Positions 33,301 to 41,802 of a DNA stretch of 54,646 nucleotides are shown in pieces. Where the stretch lies: contig DBWY01000001.1 in NCBI GenBank assembly GCA_002309195.1, positions 63,240 through 117,885 of the forward strand, written 5' to 3'. The position numbers and the translations under genes are program-made. Position 1 is the stretch's first letter; each line of letters opens with the position of its first letter. The DNA comes from Treponema sp. UBA1226 (GTDB taxonomy: Bacteria; Spirochaetota; Spirochaetia; Treponematales; Treponemataceae). Under the pieces are notes generated by a model. That model saw only the letters and a program-made list of their open reading frames with translations, searched no databases and was not told where the DNA came from.

Positions 33301-36300
33301 GTTGATGGTGTATACCTTCGCTGGGTAAAAAAAGATGAAGACGTTACATCTGGTTCAATTAAAGCTCAGACAAAAGGTGTTATTTCATTTACTCCGCAGA
33401 ATGCCGGTGAATATACAATCAGAGTTCTTGCAAATGATAAAAAAGGAAATCTCATAAAAACAGAAAAACGTTTTTATGTAACAGGAAACGATTACTGGTG
33501 GTTTGACAGTACAAACGCATCTGCTCTTAACCTGAGCCCAGACAGAAGTTCTTACAAGCCTGGTGAAACTGCTCAGATTCTTCTTGAGAGTCCGCTTGCT
33601 GCAGGTGATTATATGATTACAGTTGAACGTAATAATATCTACACTGCAGAAATAAAACATTTTGATACTCCATGTTCTGTAATCGAAATACCTGTCAAGG
33701 AAGAATATCTTCCTATCGTATATGTTTCTATATGTTCTTATTCAACTCGAAGCGGACCACCGACACATCAGTACGGTGAACCTGACCTTGATAAACCGAA
33801 AGGTTATTATGGTGTAACTGCAATTAAAGTTGATCTTGATACAGTTTCATTTAAAGCTGAACTGTATGCAACAAAGAAAGTATGCAGACCAGGCGACGAA
33901 GTTGAACTTGAAGTAAAAGCAGAAAAGGACGGTAAACCTCTTGCAAATGCAGAGTTTACCCTTATGGTTGTAGACCGCGGTGTTCTTGATCTGATTAACT
34001 ATCACGTTGCAGATCCTATGCAGTACTTCTACAATCCTTATAACTATCCTCTTACTGTAATTGGTGGTGACTCACGATCTTATCTTATGGATCCTGTAAC
34101 TTATCAGGTTAAGACGCTCGTGGGTGGTGACGAAGACGGTGGAGACGAACTTAAAGAGCAGGAGAGAAAAGACTTTAGACCGACTGCACTCTTTGAACCT
34201 GTTATAAAGACAGACTCAAAGGGACGTGCAATCGTTAAGTTTAAGATGCCTGATTCACTTACAACATATCGTGTAACTGCATTTGGTGTACAGGGAAACA
34301 GCTTTGCATTAAAAGAAGCAGAGATTCAGGTACAGAATCCGATTAACATTCAGGCAGTACAGCCAAGAAGAATGAGAATCCGTGATACTGCTGAATGTGG
34401 TGTAATTGCAACTAACCTTGATACAGTTGATCATGATGTAACAGTTACAATCGAAACCCTTGCTCCTTCTAAGAATTTACCTGAAGACGAAGAGAAGGGA
34501 TATAAGACTGTTGCCGGAAAAGTTTTTGTTCAGGGAGAAAAGACAATTACTGTAAAAGTTCCTGCAGGAAGAACAAAACCGATTTACTTTAAAGTCGGTG
34601 CAGATAAAGTTGGTGCAGTTGAACTTGTTTATCACGTTAAGTCTGATGTTCTTAAAGAAAAACTTGTTTCGCCGATTCTGGTTGAAAAACCATATGTATA
34701 TGAAACATTTGCAACTACAGGTGTTGTAGAAAGTGCTTCGTATACTAAGGCAGAAAAAGTAACGGGAAAAGAAAAAGTTCTTATTCCTGCATGGACAGAT
34801 GATGACAGAGGAGAATTGACGATTACTCTTGATCCGACGCAGCTTGGACTTCTTGGTTCATCGGTTAAATATGTATTCAATTATCCTTATGGTTGTCTTG
34901 AACAGCAGTCTTCAAGAATCTGGCCGCTTCTTGCATTTACCGATTATATTGATGTATTCGGATTAAAGTCAAAAGTAGAAGATCCTAGAAAGACTATTAA
35001 ACTCTGGTTTGCAAGCGTTAAAGACAATCAGCTTTCTTGTGGAGGAATTCCTTACTGGCCTAACGGTATATATCCAAGCGCATTTGTTTCGTTAAGATTT
35101 GCTCATATGTATAAACTTGCAATCGACAGAGGTTTCTCAAAGAATGAAATCGGTTATGACATCGATAAACTTCTTTCATACCTTAAGTCCGAAGTTAATT
35201 ACAAGCGCTACAAGAATTTCAACAACTGTTACAGTGCATATGCATGTTATGTATTTACATTGCTTGGAAACAATGGTCTTGATAATGTTCTTAACGATAT
35301 TTACGATATTGGAGTAACAAGAAGACAGAATATGTCACTTGAAACTCTTGCTTATGCAGGACTTGCATATCAGAACAAAAACGATCCAACGTCAAAAAAA
35401 CGTGCAGAAGAAATTATGGCTATCATTAGATCATGCATTACTCCTACTGCACGCAGTGTAAACTTTGACAAAAAATATGTTTCGTATAGTTATTACTACG
35501 ACATGTATGACAATGATGCAGAAATGCTTGCATCAATAATGCAGCTTTTTGCAAGACATAATCCAAACGATGAGATTGTAGGAAAGATTCTCTTTAGACT
35601 TTTACAGTCTCAGAAAGACGGTTACTGGCAGAGTACTGCTACAACAGCCCGTGTATTTGAATCTATTTATGAACTCATTAAGCTTCGTAAACTTGATTCT
35701 CTTGATTTTAAGGCATCGGCAGTCGTTAAGTATGGTTCAACTTCTAATACAGTTGCAGAAGGCAAGTTTAAAGGTGCAGGTGCAAAACCAACTGTATCGT
35801 CAGTTGACTTTAAGGATTCTGTAATTGCTTCTGTTCCAAAAGGAAAAGCTTTTGATATTGAATATACAAAAGACGGTAAGGGTTCTCTTTATTATACGAC
35901 AGAAATGCGCTATGCAATTCCAAGTGAATTATATGGAGCACGCAATGAAGGTCTTGAAGTTGTAATGCAGATTGTTGATGAAAACGGAAACGTTGTAACA
36001 CCTCCATCTGCGGATTCAAAAGTAATCGTTCTCGAAAGCGGAAAGACTTACAAGATCAGAACTTCTGTAAACTCTTCTGCGTGCGTGCATTACATTGCGC
36101 TTCGTGTTCCGATTCCGTCTGGATCAGAAATTGTTGATACATCGTTGAGTACAGGTGCAAGTAAAAATACAAGTGGTGATACTGTACAGAATTCTAAGAC
36201 AAGCATCTGGAGTGACTGGTGGTATGATTTCTGGGATGACTGGTATTGGGACTGGACTCCAGAAACTTACGAATACTTCTATGACAACGAAGCTCAGTAC

Positions 36301-36456
36301 TTTAGCAACTACTATCCTGGTGGAAACTGGAGTAAGACAGTTACAATTCGTGCAGCAAGAAAAGGTGTTTATCCAACGCCTCCTGTAACAGCAGAGCTTA
36401 TGTACGAACCAGAAGTATTTGGTCGCACAGACGGTTATCTTTATATCATTAAGTAA
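30307..36456 (+). CDS. Alpha-2-macroglobulin family lipoprotein, copy 2
   Basis: A 2049-residue paralogue of copy 1 with the same layout. Lipobox LFGC lipidates Cys20. A Ser/Asp-rich linker of roughly 120 residues, absent from copy 1, precedes the shared LKVVSWGPEKEIPG start. The bait-region and MG domains include FTDRGIYKPGETISYRG. The thioester motif YGCLEQQS has its Cys at 1530. A Trp/Asp-rich segment (WSDWWYDFWDDWYW) sits before the common C-terminal end YEPEVFGRT. AGAGG precedes the ATG. It lies 12 nt before pbpC, so the two are cotranscribed. The longer linker may set it further from the membrane. Confidence 0.93.
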   Translation: MKIKKVILFSLMLVVVLFGCKKKNVNKKITNSDDSSFFSNDYSGSSFSSKDDFYLPEEEPVIDYDDNGVAFYPLSNFGHTYGSTKNADNSDAQERVLTDDEAIKSLDTYEIKYSTKKIDLEKKLAELHSVLEPDSVPAGNVSEKKVKELKVVSWGPEKEIPGLMTQPVFYVIFSEPVHMISAVDLPAEKSDVISIFPKVKGVFRWAGTRQINFYPSERLDPFTKYKIEVNSSLKSLEGAKITGNTTFNTSMDYIRIVDIRPGSTPEQSYYYNSSSGLPLEKTTDCFVQVNLNLTADEFKKNVEVVHNTYDKVGYTATPIRYEKDNGTYKYKTVKESNLFYLKMEKQAPKEAEVKFIANPTVSELKNSKSYTSLKRLTLYRMYFDVDVMRLSIEFNQPIQKETVASGISFSPSIKISPDNIKVNGRYVYIDNVAAQYRTSYSCYASTSIKDIYGQSLSRVQDTSFTVPEAGAFLKFLDDGNKILEAQFPHKFIIEHQNLEEGRYSVAQINDPLENYTSHLDDGSRSLNLNHPDMRVRDVIDLDPYLRKGLGFIRIAAEGKYKYYSPWDERYYTSEPSRAVTIQVTDLGVSARMGFNKVVAMVRKLSDNSPVAGADVYLCRNDGWYDDWSETSSNYGHGKTDSNGFVEINISNEDLNSLLDEPYDIALFVKKGDDKLVYNIYNHSASRFDVTTRNPRYAYEDSKMLNFIFTDRGIYKPGETISYRGIVRSLDTDGLKNAYAGKRYYATFEKHSWYESETYGTSDGYFSREGGYYGTFDVPEDIKPGTYSISISCGDEECDRAYVTIAYFERLKFQATAEIPDVNYTLGESINAELSASYLAGGALTGGSYRATWYKQETDFIPPVPEANNYVFGPTRSSYSPQEIAEVSGAINENGPTKIKCDTEKTYNGQAYLYRTEISVTDISNQTIFTGAAKIIHPGTFYIGVAKRLGKGFPSAKTKVDIPFALFKPNGAYAGTGNVDGDIKYEISRQYWTTSSEDSVDGVYLRWVKKDEDVTSGSIKAQTKGVISFTPQNAGEYTIRVLANDKKGNLIKTEKRFYVTGNDYWWFDSTNASALNLSPDRSSYKPGETAQILLESPLAAGDYMITVERNNIYTAEIKHFDTPCSVIEIPVKEEYLPIVYVSICSYSTRSGPPTHQYGEPDLDKPKGYYGVTAIKVDLDTVSFKAELYATKKVCRPGDEVELEVKAEKDGKPLANAEFTLMVVDRGVLDLINYHVADPMQYFYNPYNYPLTVIGGDSRSYLMDPVTYQVKTLVGGDEDGGDELKEQERKDFRPTALFEPVIKTDSKGRAIVKFKMPDSLTTYRVTAFGVQGNSFALKEAEIQVQNPINIQAVQPRRMRIRDTAECGVIATNLDTVDHDVTVTIETLAPSKNLPEDEEKGYKTVAGKVFVQGEKTITVKVPAGRTKPIYFKVGADKVGAVELVYHVKSDVLKEKLVSPILVEKPYVYETFATTGVVESASYTKAEKVTGKEKVLIPAWTDDDRGELTITLDPTQLGLLGSSVKYVFNYPYGCLEQQSSRIWPLLAFTDYIDVFGLKSKVEDPRKTIKLWFASVKDNQLSCGGIPYWPNGIYPSAFVSLRFAHMYKLAIDRGFSKNEIGYDIDKLLSYLKSEVNYKRYKNFNNCYSAYACYVFTLLGNNGLDNVLNDIYDIGVTRRQNMSLETLAYAGLAYQNKNDPTSKKRAEEIMAIIRSCITPTARSVNFDKKYVSYSYYYDMYDNDAEMLASIMQLFARHNPNDEIVGKILFRLLQSQKDGYWQSTATTARVFESIYELIKLRKLDSLDFKASAVVKYGSTSNTVAEGKFKGAGAKPTVSSVDFKDSVIASVPKGKAFDIEYTKDGKGSLYYTTEMRYAIPSELYGARNEGLEVVMQIVDENGNVVTPPSADSKVIVLESGKTYKIRTSVNSSACVHYIALRVPIPSGSEIVDTSLSTGASKNTSGDTVQNSKTSIWSDWWYDFWDDWYWDWTPETYEYFYDNEAQYFSNYYPGGNWSKTVTIRAARKGVYPTPPVTAELMYEPEVFGRTDGYLYIIK

Positions 36457-36468
36457 CTTTCTTGAGCG

Positions 36469-38733
36469 ATGAATGTAAAAAAAATAATTGCATCACTGCA
36501 AAAACGCAGTGGTGCATTCCGTTTAATAAAAATTGCTGCAGCAGTTGTAATTCTTGCAATTGGCTGCAGCATTCTCTTAAAGATTCTTCCATACAAGCAG
36601 TTGAATTTTTTCTTAACAAGAGAATACAGTACGCGGATTTACGACAGGAAAAAAAATCTTTTACAGGTTACTCCTCTTAAAAACGGTCTCAGGCGCGAAT
36701 ATGTTCCGATAAAAGAAATCCCTCGCGATGTTCAGAAAATTTTTATTAAAGCAGAAGATAAAAGGTTTTATTTTCATGGCGGAATTGACTTAATCGCGGT
36801 TGTCCGTTCTGTTTTCCTTAATGCATCTAATAAAAAGAATGTGAGTGGGGCTTCGACGATTACGATGCAGCTTGCAAAAATAATCAATGCAACTTATGAA
36901 AACCAGAACAATGAATATCAGTCTAAAGTAAAAAGAAATATTTCTAAAAAGATATACGAAGCATTCTGCGCTTTAAAACTTGAAGCACGTTTTTCTAAAA
37001 AAGAAATTCTTGAGCTTTATTTAAATTCGATTCCATTTGGAAATAATGCAGAAGGAGTAATGTCTGCTTCGAGGCTTTATTTTGGAAAAGAAATCTCTTC
37101 TCTCGACGAGCAGCAGATTGAACTCCTTTCTAAAATTCCGCGGCGCCCGTCGTTTTACAGTCCTAAAAACAAATATCAGTATCCGTATTTTATGCCGCAT
37201 TTAGTGCGTTATTTAAAAGACAATGATTATTTTCTTAATCAGAAAAAAATTAAATCGCGCGTCTACAAATCTGATGTTCCGTATGAAATAAATCTTAGTG
37301 TAGATTTTGATGTCCAGTCTTATGCACAAACTTGTGCAGACGACGCGATTAAAGAAGCAGAGTTTTCAAGAATTTCAAATATAAGCGTTCTTGTAATGGA
37401 AGTTCAGACGGGCGCCGTTTTAGCCTGGGTTGGAAGCAATGATTTTAATGACAACGAGAGTAATGGTCAGATTGACGGCGTAAGATTTAAAAATCAGCCG
37501 GGCTCAAGCATAAAACCGTTTTTGTATGCACTCGCACTTGATAACGGAGTTGTAAAACCGACTGATATTATTGCAGATGTTCCGGTTGAATACGGAGAAG
37601 AGAAGGCGTATATTCCTTTTAATTTTAACAACCGCTTTAACGGACCTGTACGTCTTCGTGTTGCACTTGCGTCGAGTTTAAATATTCCGGCTGTAAAAAT
37701 TCTTGACGAAACCGGGATCGATGTTTTTGCAGATAAACTTGAAGAGCTTGGTTTTAAAGATATAAAGGTAAATGCAGAAAAAACAGGTTATGCTCTTGCC
37801 TTAGGCGGAGGAGAAGTTTCGCTTTACGAATTTGTTCCGGCGTTCAGTGTGCTTGCGCGTGATGGAAAATATATTCCACTTAAATTTTTATCCGGAACTG
37901 ATGAAAAAAAAGAAATTCTCGGAAAGTCAAAGCAGGTTTATTCTGTCGACACTGTAAGAATAATTGATTCGTTCTTATCTGATAAAGGTGCAAGGTCGCT
38001 CGGTTTTGGATACTATCAGACATTCGAAACAAAGTATCCGTCAATTTTTAAAACTGGAACTTCGAATCAGTTTCAGAATATTACAGCTCTCGGTGCGACT
38101 CCACGTTATGCAGTCGGTGTCTGGATGGGAAATTTTTCTGGTGAAACTGTAATTGGTAAAACGGGAAGTTCTCTCCCGGCTTATGTTGCTAAAACTATTC
38201 TTGATTATCTTGAAAACTTTGACGAGCTTGATAGTATTCCGTTTGAAGAGCCAAAAAAATATCACAAAGAAAAAATCTGCTCTCTCTCTGGCAAGAAGCC
38301 CGGAGAAAACTGCCGTACGACTTTAACTGAATATGTAAAAAATGGCGAGGCTCTCGAAAACTGTACATGGCATGTTAAAAAGGGAAATAAGGTAAAAACA
38401 GTTTTTCCTGCCATTTACCAGCAGTGGTATCTTTTAAATCAGAATAAGTATTCAGAAGATGTTGAGCTTAATTATATGGATTCGGAGTTAAAGATTTTAA
38501 GTCCAAGAAATAAATCTGTTTATTTTTACGACAAATATTCGCGGTTTAACCAGAGTATCCAGGTAGAAGTAATCGGTGGTTCTGAAGAAGTCATTGAAAT
38601 TTTTGTTGATGACCAGCCTTATCGTACAAGCGGAAGACCGTGCGCTTTTGATATTCCGATGGAAAAGGGTGTGCATTATATAAGAGCGGTTTGCGGTAAT
38701 CAGGAAAAAGTTGTATCATATGATGTAAGGTAG
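36469..38733 (+). CDS. pbpC: Penicillin-binding protein 1C
   Basis: A 754-residue bifunctional peptidoglycan enzyme. One membrane helix (residues 20-42) anchors it. The glycosyltransferase 51 domain has the catalytic Glu96 in AEDKRFYFHGGID and the GASTITMQLAK motif. The transpeptidase domain has SSIK (Ser346, Lys349), an SLN triad and KTGT at Lys528. The C-terminal 90 residues are the BiPBP_C domain (EVIGGSEEVIEIFVDDQPY) typical of PBP1C. It follows the A2M gene by 12 nt, the usual A2M-pbpC pairing. A role in repairing the wall when an attacker's enzymes breach the envelope is the established hypothesis. Confidence 0.95.
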   Translation: MNVKKIIASLQKRSGAFRLIKIAAAVVILAIGCSILLKILPYKQLNFFLTREYSTRIYDRKKNLLQVTPLKNGLRREYVPIKEIPRDVQKIFIKAEDKRFYFHGGIDLIAVVRSVFLNASNKKNVSGASTITMQLAKIINATYENQNNEYQSKVKRNISKKIYEAFCALKLEARFSKKEILELYLNSIPFGNNAEGVMSASRLYFGKEISSLDEQQIELLSKIPRRPSFYSPKNKYQYPYFMPHLVRYLKDNDYFLNQKKIKSRVYKSDVPYEINLSVDFDVQSYAQTCADDAIKEAEFSRISNISVLVMEVQTGAVLAWVGSNDFNDNESNGQIDGVRFKNQPGSSIKPFLYALALDNGVVKPTDIIADVPVEYGEEKAYIPFNFNNRFNGPVRLRVALASSLNIPAVKILDETGIDVFADKLEELGFKDIKVNAEKTGYALALGGGEVSLYEFVPAFSVLARDGKYIPLKFLSGTDEKKEILGKSKQVYSVDTVRIIDSFLSDKGARSLGFGYYQTFETKYPSIFKTGTSNQFQNITALGATPRYAVGVWMGNFSGETVIGKTGSSLPAYVAKTILDYLENFDELDSIPFEEPKKYHKEKICSLSGKKPGENCRTTLTEYVKNGEALENCTWHVKKGNKVKTVFPAIYQQWYLLNQNKYSEDVELNYMDSELKILSPRNKSVYFYDKYSRFNQSIQVEVIGGSEEVIEIFVDDQPYRTSGRPCAFDIPMEKGVHYIRAVCGNQEKVVSYDVR

Positions 38734-38741
38734 GGAAAAAT

Positions 38742-39662
38742 ATGGAACATAAGAACTTTTTATTTTTTGACTGCGAATGTGCAAACTGCTTTGACGGAGT
38801 AGGAAAAATCTGTTCGCTCGGATATGTTCTTACAGACGATGAACTTAACGTTATCGAAAGAGAAGATGTTGTCATGAATCCCGAAACAGAATTTGACTGG
38901 TATTTATTCAGTCCGAAAAATAAATGTCAGCTTGCGTATTCAAAAGATTACTTTCGTTCAAAGCCTAATTTTGATGCATTCTATAAAAAACTAAAGCCTC
39001 TTTTTTCAAACGGAAATACTTATGTTGCAGGCTTTGCTGTTGCAAACGATGTTGGTTTTGTAAACAGCGCGTGCGAAAGATATAACAGGGATTACATAAA
39101 CTTTCGCGCGTTTGATGTTCAGAACCTGCTTGATAAAACATTTAATGCGAAGAAAAAACTTTTTGAATGGGCAGAATTCCTTGAGTGCGACATGTCTTCT
39201 CTTGCTTCGCACAAAAGCGTTGACGATGCGATGGCAACAATGCTTGTGTTTAAAAAGGTCTGTGAAAAAGAAAATAAGTCCCCTGAACAGCTTATGAAAG
39301 ATAATAAGGAATTTTTCGTAACTACAGAACAGGTCGCACTTGCAGCAGAAGAGCGCAAGTATAAAAAAGAAATGACTGCAAAAATCAAGGAATACTACAA
39401 CAGACGCTCGCCGAATCCGCTGCGTCATCTTTATGACGGTCAGAAATTTGAACTTAATAAAAAAGTTTTTTCTGATCTTGAGCGCGCACTTAATATTGCA
39501 AAAAGAATATATGAAGGTGGCGGTGTAATTTACGAACGCCTTAAGGGAAAAGGAAATATCGTTTTCCTCGATGATGATATCGAAAGCGAAAAAAGAATGT
39601 CGATAGAAAATAAAGGCTATAAAATCATTTACGCTTCAGAAATCGAAAAGATTGTAAAATAA
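38742..39662 (+). CDS. DEDDh-family 3'-5' exonuclease-like protein
   Basis: A 306-residue cytoplasmic protein with a DnaQ-type exonuclease domain in residues 5-175. Metal residues are visible: Asp10 and Glu12 in FFDCEC, Asp103 in VANDVGFV, and His157 with Asp162 in HKSVDDAM. The first motif has extra cysteines (DCECANC). The C-terminal 130 residues are Lys-rich, with helices and a short BRCT-like end (NIVFLDDDIE); I do not recognise this part. It starts 8 nt after pbpC with an AGGGA site, so it may be in the same transcript, though no functional link to the cell wall is evident. Confidence 0.8.
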   Translation: MEHKNFLFFDCECANCFDGVGKICSLGYVLTDDELNVIEREDVVMNPETEFDWYLFSPKNKCQLAYSKDYFRSKPNFDAFYKKLKPLFSNGNTYVAGFAVANDVGFVNSACERYNRDYINFRAFDVQNLLDKTFNAKKKLFEWAEFLECDMSSLASHKSVDDAMATMLVFKKVCEKENKSPEQLMKDNKEFFVTTEQVALAAEERKYKKEMTAKIKEYYNRRSPNPLRHLYDGQKFELNKKVFSDLERALNIAKRIYEGGGVIYERLKGKGNIVFLDDDIESEKRMSIENKGYKIIYASEIEKIVK

Positions 39663-39739
39663 GTAATATAAGAAATTTCTTATTATTCTCTTTAAATCTT
39701 TTTTTCATGCTATAATTTAGTTAAATGCAGGAGAGGACA

Positions 39740-40330
39740 ATGGAAAAAAAATATTTTAAACCCACGCTCATACTTTTAATTATATTTTTTTGTTTTGCAG
39801 GTAATCTTTTTGCTCAGGAAAATACTGATGCTTCTAAAAACGAAGTTCAGGCTGCACAGGAGCCGCAGGTGAACGAAGAAAAAACACAGAGCAAAAAAGG
39901 TTTTGATCTGTGGGAAACTCTCTGGCCGTTCCCGATTGTGTCTGTAGACACCGGATGGCCGGAATCTTTTTCTCTTGATCTTGGGCTTGAACTTCTTTTT
40001 CATGACATCAACAGTGGAGGCGGAGTTGCCGTCAGAGACGGTATATATGTTCTCTATAATTATGCAAAAGGATCTGATAATAAATTTTACAGGGTTTCTG
40101 CAGGTTATGTCTGGAGCTGCATGTTTTTAGAATTTAGGGCAGGCGGTGGTATTGGTTTTATGAAAGAAAACGGAGACCTTTTAACAACATGCTTTGCAGA
40201 AGCAGATACAAGATTGTTTTTGCTTGATCTTAAGCTCCTTTGTGAAATTCCTTTAGGGAGCGGATATTTAAGTGATTATTACCGGGATAATTATTTTCCG
40301 CTTAAATTCAGGATAGGGATATCGCTTTAG
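39740..40330 (+). CDS. Hypothetical exported protein, possible outer-membrane barrel
   Basis: About 196 residues with a signal peptide ending LFAQ. I take the ATG at 39740, as AGGAGAGG precedes it; an upstream in-frame ATG at 39725 overlaps that site. A Gln/Glu-rich linker follows, then alternating hydrophobic-polar strands with aromatic ends (SLDLGLELLF, YRVSAGYVW, FRAGGGIGF). It ends with a strand and terminal Leu (LKFRIGISL). This pattern suits a small beta-barrel or a barrel-associated protein. Identity and function are unknown. Confidence 0.6.
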   Translation: MEKKYFKPTLILLIIFFCFAGNLFAQENTDASKNEVQAAQEPQVNEEKTQSKKGFDLWETLWPFPIVSVDTGWPESFSLDLGLELLFHDINSGGGVAVRDGIYVLYNYAKGSDNKFYRVSAGYVWSCMFLEFRAGGGIGFMKENGDLLTTCFAEADTRLFLLDLKLLCEIPLGSGYLSDYYRDNYFPLKFRIGISL

Positions 40331-40506
40331 TGACGGCTTAAAAAACCGGCGGGTAAAAAAAAGCGGCTTCGGACTTTGAATTTTATGCTTCTGGCCTTAA
40401 GCGTCCTCTATTCCCCTAGAAAAAAATGCTCAAATCAAATATACTGATATATTATGATGTGTAGCGGTTTTTGAGTAAATTCCGCGTATTTTTAGGAGCA
40501 TAAAGT

Positions 40507-41784
40507 ATGAAGTTTGAGACAAAATGTTTGCATTCGGGCTATAAACCAGAAAACGGCGGACCGGGAACTATCCCTATCGTTCAGAGTACAACGTACAGAT
40601 TTGACAGCTGTGATCATGTTGCAGCACTTTTTGACAAACCTACAGAGTTCATGTATTCACGTTTTGCAAATCCAACATGTGATGCAGTAGAAAAAAAGAT
40701 TGCAGAGCTCGAAGGCGGAATCGGTTGTATGCTTACTTCAAGCGGTCAGGCGGCATCTTTGCTTTCTGTTTTAAATCTCTGCTGTTCGGGTGACAGTTTT
40801 ATTGCTTCATCTTCAATTTATGGTGGAACTATAAATCTTTTTGGTTTTACACTTAAAAAACTCGGCATCGAATGTATCTGGGTTGATGTTGATGCAAGTT
40901 ACGAAGAAATCTGTAAGGCAATCAAACCAAATACAAAATGTATTTTTGGTGAAACAATTGCAAACCCTGCGCTCACTGTTTTTGATTTTGAAACATGGGC
41001 AAAGGCAGCACATGATAATAATCTTCCTCTTATCGTAGACAATACTTTTGCAACTCCTGCATTGTGTCGCCCGTTTGAATGGGGAGCAGATATTGTAGTT
41101 CATTCAACTACAAAATATATGGACGGTCATGCAGTTCAGGGTGGCGGAGCAATCGTTGATTCTGGAAAGTTTGACTGGGAAGCAGCTTATAAAAAGACAG
41201 GTAAGTTTGCTGACATGGTAGAACCTGATGAAAGTTATCACGGTCTTCGTTATGTCGGAGATTTTGGAAAGGCAGCTTACATCGTAAAAGCCCGCACACA
41301 GCTTATGAGGGACTTCGGTTGTTATCCTGCTGCACAGAGTGCATTCTATTTAAATCTTGGACTTGAAACTCTTCCTGTTCGAATGCAGCGTTACTGTGAA
41401 AATGCACGCAAGGTTGCTGAATATTTTAAAAAGAGTGATAAGATTGCAAAGGTTACTTATCCTGGTCTTCCTGGTGATAAATATTATGAGCGTGCTCAAA
41501 AATATCTTCCAAACGGAACATGTGGTGTAATTTCTATAAGCATCAAAGGTGGCCGTGCTGCAGCAGTTCGTTTTATGGACGCACTTGAACTTGCATGTGA
41601 CGAGGTTCATGTTGCAGATATCAGAACATGTGTTCTTCATCCTGCAAGTGCAACACATCGCCAGCTTACAGACGAGCAGCTTGTTGCAGCAGGAATCGAC
41701 GGCGGAATGGTTAGATTTAGCTGTGGTCTTGAAAATGTAGATGATATTATTGCAGATATAGATAAGGGACTTGCTGCAATCTAG
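40507..41784 (+). CDS. O-acetylhomoserine sulfhydrylase-type PLP enzyme
   Basis: A 425-residue enzyme of the Cys/Met metabolism PLP family. The start FETKCLHSGY, the phosphate loop SSGQAASL, the VDNTFATP block and HSTTKYMDGH with the PLP lysine at 203 are typical. The insert around VEPDESYHGLRY and the length fit O-acetylhomoserine sulfhydrylases (MetY), which make homocysteine from sulfide. Methionine gamma-lyase is an alternative. Its 176-nt upstream region shows no SAM riboswitch that I can recognise, only AT-rich promoter-like sequence and an AGGAG site. A DUF1846 gene follows after 18 nt. Confidence 0.85.
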   Translation: MKFETKCLHSGYKPENGGPGTIPIVQSTTYRFDSCDHVAALFDKPTEFMYSRFANPTCDAVEKKIAELEGGIGCMLTSSGQAASLLSVLNLCCSGDSFIASSSIYGGTINLFGFTLKKLGIECIWVDVDASYEEICKAIKPNTKCIFGETIANPALTVFDFETWAKAAHDNNLPLIVDNTFATPALCRPFEWGADIVVHSTTKYMDGHAVQGGGAIVDSGKFDWEAAYKKTGKFADMVEPDESYHGLRYVGDFGKAAYIVKARTQLMRDFGCYPAAQSAFYLNLGLETLPVRMQRYCENARKVAEYFKKSDKIAKVTYPGLPGDKYYERAQKYLPNGTCGVISISIKGGRAAAVRFMDALELACDEVHVADIRTCVLHPASATHRQLTDEQLVAAGIDGGMVRFSCGLENVDDIIADIDKGLAAI

Positions 41785-41802
41785 CGGCATGACGGGGAAA
41801 TT

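Noticed and set aside
40331..40506. SAM or other riboswitch before the O-acetylhomoserine sulfhydrylase gene
   Set aside because: No SAM-I kink-turn or other recognisable aptamer and no strong terminator or anti-terminator; only weak hairpins are present.
41350..41790. Minus-strand open frame of 146 codons inside the sulfhydrylase gene
   Set aside because: Shadow frame opposite a conserved PLP enzyme; no promoter or ribosome site.
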